Positions 8,948 to 16,551 of a stretch of 47,628 bases of DNA are shown piece after piece. The notes below the pieces were generated by a model. That model worked only from the letters and a program-made list of their open reading frames with translations, had not been told where the DNA came from and did no database searches. This DNA comes from Faecalibacterium sp. CAG:74 (GTDB lineage: Bacteria; Bacillota; Clostridia; Christensenellales; Aristaeellaceae). Made by a program: the position numbers and the translations under genes. How positions within the stretch are numbered: the stretch's first letter is position 1; the number at the start of each line of letters is the position of its first letter. The stretch spans positions 1 through 47,628 of the forward strand of contig FR899842.1 of assembly GCA_000437595.1 (NCBI GenBank), in the 5' to 3' direction.

Positions 8948-10393
8948 ATGCTAACGTTTCGCCGGCTGATTTGTCTCCTGCTCGCACTTGGGCTGCTGAC
9001 CATCAGCGCCGTGGCAGAAATGCCGAACCCCACCCTCGACCCCAACGCGAACCCGTATGATGAGACGCACCCGGAGCTGCTCGAAGCCGACCAGCTGTAC
9101 TGCACATCCGCTATTCTCATCGAGCAGAGCACGGGGGAAGTCATCTTCGAGAAAAATGCCGATTTGACCATGTACCCCGCTTCGACGACAAAGATTATGA
9201 CCGTGCTGCTGGGCATCCTCAACAGCAACCCTGACGACAAGGTAACGGTCAGCTACAACGGGTCTGCCGCCGCCATGCGCGCCATCGACTCGGAAGCGAC
9301 CGTCATCAGCCTGCAGGAAGGCGAAGAGCTGACGATGCAGGATTTGCTCTTCGGTACGCTGATTCGTTCAGGCAACGACGGCGCAGTAGCGATTGCGGAG
9401 GCCGTCGCCGGGAATGAAAGCACGTTCGTCGCGCTGATGAACCAAACCGCGCACGACCTCGGCATGAACAGCACGCACTTCATGAACCCGCACGGCCTGC
9501 ACGACGACAACCATTACACGACTGCGCGCGACTTGGCGACGCTGGCGCGCTACGCCATGCAGAACGACACCTTCCGCACGATTGCGAAAACGACCGAGTA
9601 CAAGATGGCGGCGACGAACAAGCAGCGTTCGCGCACGCTGACGACCCGCCACCGCATCATGCTGCCGCAGTACAACAAGACGGACAACCGCTACTATTAC
9701 GCGCCGATGACGGGCATTAAGTCCGGTTCCACGTCGCTGGCGGGCTACTGCTACGTCGGTTCAGCGTCACTGAACGGCGTTGACCTGATTTCCGTCGTCA
9801 TGTACTCCAGCCAGTACGGTGTCTGGACGGACACGAAGAAGCTGATGGCGTACGGCTTCAGCCAGTATCAGCACGTCACGATTTCCGAGCTGTACAACTT
9901 GAACCCCATCAGCATTTACACCAGCGCGTATGAGATTGACGACCCGAATCAGGGGCAGCTGACGCTCCTGTGCCAGCCGCAGGATGCCACGCAGGCCGCC
10001 CTTGCGGAACTCAGTACGACGAAGAAGCGCATCGACTACCTGTCCGAAAACCTTCGTGACCTCGTTACCGTCTCCTACACGCGCGATTTTGCCGCACCCG
10101 TCAGCGCGGGCGAAATTATGGGCACGATGACCTACGTCAGCGACGATGGCACACCGATTACATTCAACCTTGTCGCCAGCCGCAGCGTCGCGCGCCGCTC
10201 GAACATGCCGCTGACGTATGAGGAGATTGTCGCGATGACACAGGGGCAAACCGGCATTCCGATTGTGCCGGAAACGGTGATTCCCGTCGTCGTGATTCTG
10301 CTGATTCCAACCATTGCGCTGTTCATCATCTTCCGTGTGCATCGCCGCAGGAAGCGCCGTGAGGACTTCTCTGACGGGATTCCGCGCAGCTGA
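8948..10393 (+). CDS. D-alanyl-D-alanine carboxypeptidase (peptidase S11)
   Basis: A penicillin-binding protein of the DacA/DacF type that trims the terminal D-Ala of peptidoglycan stem peptides outside the membrane. After an N-terminal signal sequence (LICLLLALGLLTISAVAE) come the three active-site motifs: SxxK in YPASTTKIM (Ser about 79), SGN in LIRSGNDG, and KSG in TGIKSGST in place of the usual KTG. A small beta domain follows. Near the end a hydrophobic segment (VIPVVVILLIPTIALFIIF) and a basic tail anchor the protein. The ATG at 8948 gives a clean signal peptide. Its spacing from AGAAAGGA is long at 12 bases, so in-frame TTG 8939 or GTG 8924 are alternatives. Confidence 0.93.
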   Translation: MLTFRRLICLLLALGLLTISAVAEMPNPTLDPNANPYDETHPELLEADQLYCTSAILIEQSTGEVIFEKNADLTMYPASTTKIMTVLLGILNSNPDDKVTVSYNGSAAAMRAIDSEATVISLQEGEELTMQDLLFGTLIRSGNDGAVAIAEAVAGNESTFVALMNQTAHDLGMNSTHFMNPHGLHDDNHYTTARDLATLARYAMQNDTFRTIAKTTEYKMAATNKQRSRTLTTRHRIMLPQYNKTDNRYYYAPMTGIKSGSTSLAGYCYVGSASLNGVDLISVVMYSSQYGVWTDTKKLMAYGFSQYQHVTISELYNLNPISIYTSAYEIDDPNQGQLTLLCQPQDATQAALAELSTTKKRIDYLSENLRDLVTVSYTRDFAAPVSAGEIMGTMTYVSDDGTPITFNLVASRSVARRSNMPLTYEEIVAMTQGQTGIPIVPETVIPVVVILLIPTIALFIIFRVHRRRKRREDFSDGIPRS

Positions 10394-10404
10394 CCGCACT
10401 CAAA

Positions 10405-10444
10405 AACGCCCCTTTCCGAAGCATCTCTGCCGGAAAGGGGCGTT
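10405..10444 (+). terminator. Terminator of the carboxypeptidase gene
   Basis: A perfect 14-bp stem (10405-10418 with 10431-10444) around a 12-base loop; the plus-strand tail is CTGTTT. The minus-strand antiporter gene converges on it from the other side. Confidence 0.85.
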
Positions 10445-10459
10445 CTGTTTGGTGGATTT

Positions 10460-10474
10460 ATACTGTTTCCAGAT
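10460..10474 (+). repeat. Solo left end of the TIR repeat family
   Basis: ATACTGTTTCCAGAT differs by one base from the left terminal inverted repeat of the adjacent full copy, which begins eight bases later. It looks like the remnant of another insertion or of an end duplication. Confidence 0.6.
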
Positions 10475-10482
10475 GAATTATT

Positions 10483-10684
10483 ATACTATTTCCAGATAAG
10501 AATGCGCCAAGATGCGCCGCGAATTTTTCATTCTGGCTAACGTGAATGAAACGCAGCGTAGCAGCGCTACGCTAAGTGGAATGAGCGGACGCCAGAAGGG
10601 AAAAGGCGCAAGCAGAGTGGAATGAACGGACGCCAGAATGGAAAAGGCGCAAGCAGATGGCGCAGGTGAATCTGGAAATAGTAT
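10483..10684 (+). repeat. TIR repeat element, copy 1 (full, 202 bp)
   Basis: Bounded by perfect 15-bp inverted ends, ATACTATTTCCAGAT (10483-10497) and its complement (10670-10684). Inside are CATTCTGGC (10529-10537) pairing with GCCAGAATG (10632-10640), and a central hairpin AGCGTAGC-AGC-GCTACGCT. It has no ORF and looks like a miniature inverted-repeat element or a structured 3' region. It lies between converging genes. Its last base is the first base of the antiporter's stop codon on the minus strand. It carries a 41-bp tandem duplication absent from the other copies. Confidence 0.8.
10575..10656 (+). repeat. 41-bp tandem duplication inside repeat copy 1
   Basis: Units 10575-10615 and 10616-10656 are identical at 39 of 41 positions. 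Copies 2 and 3 contain this segment once. Only the second unit keeps the full GCCAGAATG arm that pairs with the left side. Confidence 0.85.
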
Positions 10685-11886
10685 TATTTGGCTGCCGTCA
10701 CCGCAGCGGGCTTTGCGCCGCCTTCCTTGATTTCGCCGGCTTTCGTCAGCGCAATCTTGGTGATGACCGGGCCAGTCAGTTCGTAGATGAGCGTACCTGC
10801 CAGCACGACGGCGTTAATCGTCGGGCCATAGGCGGGCAAATCCGTCAGGCACATGCGCGCCATGCCGATGGCAACACCCGCCTGCGGAATCAGCGTCATA
10901 CCAAGGTAGCGGATGATGTTCTTATCACACTTCTCGATGGCAGCGCCGATGGTTGCGCCGAGCGACTTGCCAATTGCGCGGCTCAAAACATACGCAATAC
11001 CCACCACGCCGACCGTCGGCAGCACGGACAAATCAAGGCTTGCGCCGCTCAAGACGAAGAAGAGCAGGAACAGCGGCGGCGTGAAGCGGTCGCACTGCTC
11101 AAGGAGCGCAGGCGAATCATTGCTGACGTTGATCATCGTCGCGCCAATCATCATGCAGACCAGCAGGCTGCTCAAATCGAGCATGGTACTCAAGCCAGCG
11201 GCGAGGAACACGATGAGAATCGTCATCGTCAGCTTATTGCCGCGCGAATGGAAGAAGCGCAGGCAGAAAACCATCACCGTGCCAATGACAACGCCCATCG
11301 CCAGCGAGCCGACAATTTCAATCAGCGGCTTCACCAGCAGCGTCATCACGCTTAACGCCGCGCCGCTGTCAAGCGTGCGGGCGATTGCCATCATGATGGC
11401 GTAGAGCATCAGCCCCAGCGCATCGTCCATGGCGACAACGGGCAGCAGCATCCGCGTCACCGGGCCGTTCGCCTTGTACTGGCGGACGACCATCAGCGTC
11501 GCCGCCGGAGCGGTCGCCGCGGCAATCGCCCCCAGCGCCAGACACATCGGCAGCGGCTGACCCAGCGCCAGCAGCGTCAGGAACACCAGCAGTGATGCCA
11601 CGCAGCCCTCAAACGCCGTGATGACCATCGGCTTCGCGCCGATTTCCTTGATGTAGGAGAGCTTGAACTCACTGCCGATGGAATAAGCAATGAAACCCAG
11701 CGCGACATCGGAGATGATCGACAGCTTGCTGTTCATTTCCGGCGTCAGCACCTTCAGCACATACGGCCCGACCAGCAGACCCGCAATCAGGTACGCCGTC
11801 ACGTTCGGCAGATGAATCAGCTTAATCAGGCGCGTCATGGCCATGCCAACCGCCATTGCAATGGCAAGCGCAAACAGGATATTCAT
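10684..11886 (-). CDS. Cation:proton antiporter, CPA2/Kef-like membrane domain
   Basis: A 400-residue membrane protein with about 11-13 hydrophobic segments, beginning NILFALAIAMAVGMAMTRLI. It matches the monovalent cation:proton antiporter-2 fold, including LPNVTAYLIAGLLVGPYVL, the discontinuous-helix segment LGAIAAATAPAATLMVVRQ, and AMDDALGLMLYAI, where paired acidic residues probably carry protons. It would exchange Na+ or K+ for H+. There is no TrkA/RCK domain, so gating probably comes from the PII-like protein encoded just upstream. The two genes overlap by ATGA, which implies translational coupling. AAGGGGTC lies upstream of the ATG at 11886. The stop codon coincides with the end of repeat copy 1. 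Confidence 0.9.
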   Translation of the reverse strand: MNILFALAIAMAVGMAMTRLIKLIHLPNVTAYLIAGLLVGPYVLKVLTPEMNSKLSIISDVALGFIAYSIGSEFKLSYIKEIGAKPMVITAFEGCVASLLVFLTLLALGQPLPMCLALGAIAAATAPAATLMVVRQYKANGPVTRMLLPVVAMDDALGLMLYAIMMAIARTLDSGAALSVMTLLVKPLIEIVGSLAMGVVIGTVMVFCLRFFHSRGNKLTMTILIVFLAAGLSTMLDLSSLLVCMMIGATMINVSNDSPALLEQCDRFTPPLFLLFFVLSGASLDLSVLPTVGVVGIAYVLSRAIGKSLGATIGAAIEKCDKNIIRYLGMTLIPQAGVAIGMARMCLTDLPAYGPTINAVVLAGTLIYELTGPVITKIALTKAGEIKEGGAKPAAVTAAK

Positions 11887-12233
11887 TTGTTCTTGTTGAC
11901 CCCTTCCACAAACGTCGTGGGCAGGGCGAAGCAAATACCCGTGTCGGGCTTGTCCAGTCCACCGGTTACTTTGTTGATGATTTCAATCATCTGCGGAATC
12001 TGTTCGGATTTCAGCAGCGTGAAAATCGTCTTGGAGCGTTTCCGCTCCGGATTGCACAGGTGGCGCAGCACCCCCAGCACCGGCAGATCGTCGATGTTAT
12101 GGTCGCCATCCAGCACGCGCATCATCCCCGTCGATTCCAAAATGGTCGCGCCGCCGATGTTCTGCTTGAGCATTTCTTCCAGCAGCGGCTCCAGAAATTC
12201 TTCCCGATTCAGCACGAGAACAAACATCTGCAT
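11883..12233 (-). CDS. PII-like regulatory protein coupled to the antiporter
   Basis: A 116-residue protein with the ferredoxin-like pattern of the PII superfamily. A first strand (FVLVLNREEFLEPLLEEMLK) is followed by GGATILESTGMMRVL in place of the usual GMTV segment, a T-loop-like region (residues about 40-65), and a C-terminal half (KTIFTLLKSEQIPQMIEIIN, then GICFALPTTFVEG) that resembles the PII C-loop. The uridylylated Tyr region of true GlnB is absent, so it is a PII-like sensor and not a classical nitrogen regulator. GGGAGGG precedes the ATG. The antiporter start overlaps its stop, and it has its own promoter. Its ligand is unknown; nucleotides or bicarbonate are used by relatives. Confidence 0.75.
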   Translation of the reverse strand: MQMFVLVLNREEFLEPLLEEMLKQNIGGATILESTGMMRVLDGDHNIDDLPVLGVLRHLCNPERKRSKTIFTLLKSEQIPQMIEIINKVTGGLDKPDTGICFALPTTFVEGVNKNK

Positions 12234-12286
12234 TGTGGTTTCCCTCCCTCATTCTTTGCAGCACCAAATGCCATGAAACATCCTAT

Positions 12287-12314
12287 ATTGTAGCACTTTT
12301 GTTCTGTTTGTCAA
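12287..12314 (-). promoter_or_regulatory. Promoter of the PII-like/antiporter operon
   Basis: On the minus strand, a perfect -35 TTGACA (12309-12314), a 16-bp spacer and -10 TACAAT (12287-12292). Confidence 0.75.
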
Positions 12315-12341
12315 TCGAATTTGCCCCCAAATCCCCACGTT

Positions 12342-12408
12342 TTCTCATGAAATTCTCATCATTTCTTCTCATCTTTCACAAGCATTTCGGAGGAATCTGT
12401 GTTATCAT
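12342..12408 (+). promoter_or_regulatory. Heptad direct repeats and extended -10 upstream of the DUF4342 gene
   Basis: TTCTCAT occurs three times, at 12342-12348, 12353-12359 and 12366-12372. The first two are 11 bp apart, the period used by OmpR-family regulators. Downstream lies an extended -10, TGTTATCAT (TATCAT at 12403-12408), with no recognisable -35. This is the layout of an activator-dependent promoter, and an OmpR-family regulator is encoded 1 kb downstream. Confidence 0.55.
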
Positions 12409-12457
12409 ATAGGTGTCAGGGAAAAAAGCCCGCTCAGCGGGAAAGGAGATTGATTTT

Positions 12458-13165
12458 ATGGCAAGCTACACGATTGAAGATATTGAACTGATTCGGCGCA
12501 AGAGCGGCATCAGCTATCAGGAGGCGGTTTCACTGCTGGATTACCACAACGGCAATGTTGCCCGCGCGCTGGTCGATTTGGAGCGCAACGGCCGCTTAAA
12601 GCCCGATGCCGCCGCGCAGGATGCGCCGAAGTCCGCCGAAAAGAAAGCGACCACCGCTGCTGCCAGCAAGAGCAAGGGCGGCTTCATGCACTTCATCAAC
12701 AAGCTTTACCGCGCCCGTGTGAAGGTTGCGCGGCAGTCGATTCCGATTCTCAACATTTCGCTGCTGTTCACCCTCGTCGCGGCGCTCATCAGCCCGCATT
12801 TGCTGATTCTCAGCGCGATTCTGATTCTGCTGCTGGGCTATCGTGTGTCGTTTGACAAGGACGACGCGGATTTCGCGGGTGAAAACATGGATCGCATGGT
12901 CAAAAACGCCGCGAGCAACGTCCGCAGCACGGTGGATGAGTTCGCGCGCGGCTTTCAGGCGGGCATGAACGGTCAGAGCGAATCCTCCGAGAAGAAGGCG
13001 GAGGTGGATTCTGCGGACAACCGCAGTTACTACGCTGCAAGCGCGGCAAAGCCGGAATACCACTCCTGCCCTACCATCAACGTGCCGGTGCAAGTGCCAA
13101 GCCAAGACGGCAATGTGACCGTAGAGGACGACACGGACGGCTTCAACTCCGCAACGATTAAGTAA
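12458..13165 (+). CDS. DUF4342-like protein: UBA-like domain plus membrane segment
   Basis: 235 residues. Residues 1-45 (YTIEDIELIRRKSGISYQEAVSLLDYHNGNVARALVDLE, read in two parts) form a UBA/TS-N-like three-helix domain as in DUF4342 proteins. A low-complexity linker rich in Ala and Lys follows. A basic stretch and a hydrophobic hairpin at about 90-130 (ILNISLLFTLVAALI, then LLILSAILILLLGY) suggest membrane insertion. The tail is hydrophilic. AAAGGAG lies seven bases before the ATG at 12458. A small CCCGCTCAGCGGG hairpin sits in the leader. A 33-residue membrane peptide and a two-component system follow, so a role in envelope stress is an inference. No catalytic motif is visible. Confidence 0.75.
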   Translation: MASYTIEDIELIRRKSGISYQEAVSLLDYHNGNVARALVDLERNGRLKPDAAAQDAPKSAEKKATTAAASKSKGGFMHFINKLYRARVKVARQSIPILNISLLFTLVAALISPHLLILSAILILLLGYRVSFDKDDADFAGENMDRMVKNAASNVRSTVDEFARGFQAGMNGQSESSEKKAEVDSADNRSYYAASAAKPEYHSCPTINVPVQVPSQDGNVTVEDDTDGFNSATIK

Positions 13166-13180
13166 GGAAGGTGTATCCAT

Positions 13181-13282
13181 ATGCTGCCGCTGATGCTGGG
13201 CTTGCTGCTGTTTGCCAATGTGCTTGTTTTCGCCTCGCTGATGCTCTTCTTCGGGCTGTTCGGCGGCTGCAGGCAGCATTGA
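13181..13282 (+). CDS. 33-residue hydrophobic membrane peptide
   Basis: A short ORF (MLPLMLGLLLFANV to GGCRQH) that is one continuous hydrophobic helix with a short Cys/Arg/Gln/His tail. TAAGGAAGGTG lies seven to ten bases before the ATG. It starts 15 bp after the DUF4342 gene and is followed at once by a terminator, so it is probably the last gene of that operon. Short single-helix proteins like this often modulate a membrane partner; the neighbouring histidine kinase or the DUF4342 protein would be candidates. It resembles nothing I can name. Confidence 0.6.
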   Translation: MLPLMLGLLLFANVLVFASLMLFFGLFGGCRQH

Positions 13283-13292
13283 CTTACCCTTC

Positions 13293-13320
13293 GCGGGACG
13301 CATTCAAGCGTTCCGCTTTT
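13293..13320 (+). terminator. Terminator between the membrane peptide and the response regulator
   Basis: GCGGGACGC (13293-13301) pairs with GCGTTCCGC (13308-13316, one G-T pair), followed by TTTT. Only 28 bp remain before the response-regulator start, so some read-through from the DUF4342 promoter is likely. Confidence 0.65.
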
Positions 13321-13348
13321 GCCCGTATATGGAGAATGGAGGATAACC

Positions 13349-14044
13349 ATGAGCCGCATCTTGATTGTGGAGGATGAAAAGAAGATCGCTCGCTTTCTGG
13401 AACTTGAGCTGACGCACGAGGGATACGAAGTGCAGACGGCAGGCGACGGGCGCAGCGGGCTGGAACAGGCGCAAAGCTGGCAGCCGGATCTGCTGATTCT
13501 TGACCTGATGCTGCCGGAATTGTCCGGCATCGAGGTCTGCCGCCGCCTACGCCACGACAGCGACGTGCCGATTATTATGCTGACCGCGAAAGACGACGTG
13601 TCCGACAAGGTAATGGGACTGGACATGGGTGCAGACGACTACATGACGAAGCCGTTCGCCATCGAGGAGCTGCTGGCGCGCATCCGCGTGGGGCTGAAGA
13701 AGCACCGGAGTTCCGCCGCTGAAACGCCTGCGCCCGCGTCCAACGTGCTGCGGGCGGGCGGTCTGGTGTTAGAGCCCTCCAGTTACACAGTGACGATGAA
13801 CAATCAGCCCATTAACTTGACAAAAAAGGAATTTGATCTGCTGAAATACCTCATGTCCCACAAGGGAGAAGCCGTGACGCGGGACGCGCTGCTGACTGAC
13901 GTGTGGGGCTATGATTACGCGGGCGACACGAACGTGGTGGACGTGTACATCCGCTATCTGCGCCATAAGATTGACGAGCCGTTCGGCGTCAAGACGCTGC
14001 ACACCATCCGTGCCGTCGGCTACATGTTCCGCGTCGATGACTGA
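13349..14044 (+). CDS. OmpR-family response regulator
   Basis: 231 residues. The receiver domain (1-120) has the acidic pair E8-D9, phosphoacceptor Asp52 in LLILDLMLPE, the Thr of MLTAKDD and the Lys of MTKPF. A winged-helix DNA-binding domain (about 135-231) follows, with NLTKKEFDLLKYLMSHKGE and the recognition region VDVYIRYLRHKID. The start at 13349 has GGAGG upstream. The kinase gene begins inside its last codons (ATGACTGA overlap). The pair looks ArlRS-like by family resemblance. TTCTCAT heptads upstream of the DUF4342 gene are plausible targets. Confidence 0.95.
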   Translation: MSRILIVEDEKKIARFLELELTHEGYEVQTAGDGRSGLEQAQSWQPDLLILDLMLPELSGIEVCRRLRHDSDVPIIMLTAKDDVSDKVMGLDMGADDYMTKPFAIEELLARIRVGLKKHRSSAAETPAPASNVLRAGGLVLEPSSYTVTMNNQPINLTKKEFDLLKYLMSHKGEAVTRDALLTDVWGYDYAGDTNVVDVYIRYLRHKIDEPFGVKTLHTIRAVGYMFRVDD

Positions 14045-15527
14045 CCGTCCGAAGGCACGGCGCATCCGCCGCAAGAAGGATGTTTCCCCTGCCGCGCCCA
14101 AGCCGCACGGGCTGCCCTCCACCCTCTCCCGCATTCGTTTGTCCCTCTCCTTCCGCATCGCCGCCCACTTTTCCTTCCAGCTGGTGCGGACGTTTCTCCC
14201 CGCGCTGCTCATCCTGACGCTGGCGTTCGCAGGCGGCACGCTGTACCTCGCTGAACGCGACATTTCGCGGCTGCAATGCGCGCCGCTGTCCGCAGACGGC
14301 ACCATTACCCTCTCCGTGCTGGATGACGCGGAAGTGACGCTGTTGCCCGAAGCGCGCACGGACGGCATCATCGTGGGACAAAGCGCCTACCGCCTGCTTG
14401 ACCCGGAGGCGATTTTCACCGAAGGGCGCTACATCGTGCAGGCGCAGCACATTTCGGGGCAGTCGCTGCTGATTTCGCTCAGCCTCTCTCGCCCGCTTGC
14501 GCTGTACTGCGGAGCTGCCGCGGCGCTGGTCATCACTGACCTGTTCCGCATGTTCTACTTCGTCTTGCATCGGAAGCGGCTGCAAAAGAGCGTCCTCGCG
14601 CCGATTCGCGATATCACCGACATGGCAGCGACGCTCTCCGCGAACAACCTCTCCAACCGCATCAACATCGCCGGGACAAAAAATGAGCTGAAAGACCTTG
14701 CGACGGTCATCAACTCCATGCTCGACCGCATCGAAACATCCTACAACAGCCAGAAGCAGTTCGTTTCCGACGCTTCGCACGAGCTTCGGACGCCGATTGC
14801 CGTCATTCAGGGGTATGCCAGCATGTTGTCCCGCTGGGGCAAGAGCGACCCAGATGTGCTGAACGAGGGCATCAACGCCATCGCGCAGGAGACGGAAAGC
14901 ATGAAGGAGCTTGTCGAAAGCCTGCTGTTCCTCGCGCGCCACGACAAGAAAACGCTGATGATGGAGATGGTGCGGTTTGACGCATACGACGTTGCCGCGG
15001 AGGTGCAGCGCGAAGCCGCAATGGTCACGCCGGAGGACACGTTTGCGCTTGACCCCGCTGACCATGTGCAGATTGAAGCCGACCGCGGGATGCTGAAGCA
15101 GGTCATGCGCATCCTGTGCGACAACGCGGTAAAGTACTCCCCCAAGGGCAGCACTATTACCCTCGGCGTACAGAAAACCGAGAGCGGCTGCACGCTGTCC
15201 ATGAGCGACCACGGGCCGGGCATCCCCAAGGAAGAGCTTTCGAGAATATTCGAACGCTTCTACCGCTGTGACAGCGCACGCAAGACTGAAAGCAGCGGTC
15301 ACGGGCTTGGGCTGTCCATTGCGCGCATCATTGTCATGGGGCACAGCGGGCAGCTCCGCGTTCGCAGCAAGGTCGGCGCGGGCACGACGTTCTATGTTGA
15401 TTTGCCGCTGACGCAGGACAAGGTACGACACGGCGGCGAAGTCAATCTGCCGCCAGAGAAGAAGCACCGCTACCGGCTTCGTTCGAAGAAGGATAAAAGC
15501 GGCTACGCAGAAGCAAAAGTATCATAA
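14037..15527 (+). CDS. HAMP-domain sensor histidine kinase
   Basis: 496 residues. A basic N-terminus (RPKARRIRRKKD) leads to a first membrane segment near residues 50-70 (FLPALLILTLAFAGGTLYLA). A short extracytoplasmic domain of about 85 residues follows, then a second membrane segment (ALYCGAAAALVITDLF) and a HAMP linker (IRDITDMAATLSANNLSNRI). The HisKA box SHELRTPIAV carries the phosphoacceptor His at about 248. The ATPase domain shows the N, G1 (SDHGPGIP), F and G2 (SGHGLGLSIARII) boxes. The basic tail ends in KKDKSGYAEAKVS. It partners the overlapping response-regulator gene; the stimulus is unknown, but envelope stress is plausible from the neighbours. Confidence 0.94.
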   Translation: MTDRPKARRIRRKKDVSPAAPKPHGLPSTLSRIRLSLSFRIAAHFSFQLVRTFLPALLILTLAFAGGTLYLAERDISRLQCAPLSADGTITLSVLDDAEVTLLPEARTDGIIVGQSAYRLLDPEAIFTEGRYIVQAQHISGQSLLISLSLSRPLALYCGAAAALVITDLFRMFYFVLHRKRLQKSVLAPIRDITDMAATLSANNLSNRINIAGTKNELKDLATVINSMLDRIETSYNSQKQFVSDASHELRTPIAVIQGYASMLSRWGKSDPDVLNEGINAIAQETESMKELVESLLFLARHDKKTLMMEMVRFDAYDVAAEVQREAAMVTPEDTFALDPADHVQIEADRGMLKQVMRILCDNAVKYSPKGSTITLGVQKTESGCTLSMSDHGPGIPKEELSRIFERFYRCDSARKTESSGHGLGLSIARIIVMGHSGQLRVRSKVGAGTTFYVDLPLTQDKVRHGGEVNLPPEKKHRYRLRSKKDKSGYAEAKVS

Positions 15528-15532
15528 TGAAG

Positions 15533-15565
15533 GCCGCACCCGGTTTGACCCGGATGCGGCTTTTT
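15533..15565 (+). terminator. Terminator of the two-component operon
   Basis: GCCGCACCCGG (15533-15543) pairs with CCGGATGCGGC (15550-15560) with one mismatch, followed by TTTTT. Confidence 0.8.
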
Positions 15566-15569
15566 CGTT

Positions 15570-15610
15570 AGGCGATTTTCATATGGCGCAGTTGAATTTG
15601 GAAATCGTAT
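15570..15610 (+). repeat. TIR repeat element, partial right end (copy 5)
   Basis: Only the right end of the family is left: AGGCG, then ATGGCGCA (about 15583-15590) and TTGGAAATCGTAT (15598-15610), a diverged form of the right inverted repeat. As in copy 1, its last base is the first base of a minus-strand stop codon, here that of the cysteine-rich protein. Confidence 0.6.
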
Positions 15611-16443
15611 TAGTTGTTGCTGTTAGCGCAGTTGCAGCTGCCGCTGCACGAGCCGGAGCATCCGCGTCCACAATTGCAGTTGGAACGCACCGTGCTGCTG
15701 ACGTTGCCCGTCGCGACCGTGCCGCTGTTGCAGACGGACTGCGGCGGGAAGAGCGGCAGGGCAAAGAACTCATCGCAGACGCTTTCCGCGAACTCCTCGG
15801 CGGGCGGAATCGGGCAGTAGCCGTAGCTGGGAATCAGAATTTCGGCTTCCGCGAGTACCTTCAAAATCGTCGTGACGCAGATGGTCATCTTGAACTGGTT
15901 GTTGCCCAGATACGTCCCGCTGACGCAAATCGCGCTGACCATGCTTTCCAGCGTGTACGGCACAATGGACTCGTCAGGAATGCTCAGCAGCACATCGCGG
16001 TTGACGCTGATGGTCGCCTTGCCGATGTACTCCACGCAGCGGCTATCCACGAACAGGATGTCAATCGGGATGTCGATCGTTGCGCGTACACGGGCGAAGC
16101 AGGGGCGGTCGCACAGGCGATCAACGGTCAGGTTGCGGATGTTGCCCTCGGTCGTGGTGCTGCGGCAGCTCTCGAAGGTAATCGGCGGCACGGGTGCGGA
16201 CGTCGGCGGGATGGTCTCCTGCGTCTCCTGGCAGCCGCAGGCGTTGCAGGTGCAGGTGTTGTTGACCTGCGCGTAGCTGGTGATGGTGACGGTCTGCTTG
16301 GTAAGCTGCTCCTGCGTCATCGCGCTGTCATACACGCGCTTGACCTGCACGCAGACCTTCTCCTGCAAGCCGTCCAGCGCACTGCCGGAAATCGTACCGG
16401 GGCAGCAGTTGGGGTTCGCGTTCTTATACGAGTAGAATGACAT
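15610..16443 (-). CDS. Cysteine-rich protein, possibly spore surface
   Basis: 277 residues with 22 cysteines, several in clusters: NPNCC near the start, CTCNACGCQ at about 70, and a C-terminal CNCGRGCSGSCSGSCNC tail. A central beta-rich region, about 95-200 (FARVRATIDIPIDILFVD, then YIGKATISVNRDVLLSIP), has the alternating pattern of SPOCS-like spore assembly domains, but I cannot assign it. There is no signal peptide. AAGGAGG lies nine bases before the ATG. Its abundance of Cys and Gly-Ser suggests disulfide cross-linking or metal binding, as in coat or exosporium proteins; this is inference. The stop codon abuts a partial repeat element. No sigma-A promoter was found upstream. Confidence 0.65.
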   Translation of the reverse strand: MSFYSYKNANPNCCPGTISGSALDGLQEKVCVQVKRVYDSAMTQEQLTKQTVTITSYAQVNNTCTCNACGCQETQETIPPTSAPVPPITFESCRSTTTEGNIRNLTVDRLCDRPCFARVRATIDIPIDILFVDSRCVEYIGKATISVNRDVLLSIPDESIVPYTLESMVSAICVSGTYLGNNQFKMTICVTTILKVLAEAEILIPSYGYCPIPPAEEFAESVCDEFFALPLFPPQSVCNSGTVATGNVSSTVRSNCNCGRGCSGSCSGSCNCANSNN

Positions 16444-16551
16444 GGATCGCGCCTCCTTGTCTTTTCCGGCTCCGGTCGCCTTGGTGGAGCCTTCACCAGC
16501 AGACTATGAAGCGCGCGGGGAAGTGTGCGGCGCGAAAGAAATCTTGATACG

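Noticed and set aside
10483..10684. Target-site duplications flanking the repeat copies
   Set aside because: Copy 1 could be read as flanked by TATT, but copies 2 and 3 show no matching direct repeats, so I do not claim them.
10657..11355. Plus-strand ORFs beginning MAQVNLEIVL near 10657 and MAQLNLEIVL near 15583
   Set aside because: Their shared start is the right end of the TIR repeat element read in one frame; the rest is antisense to real genes.
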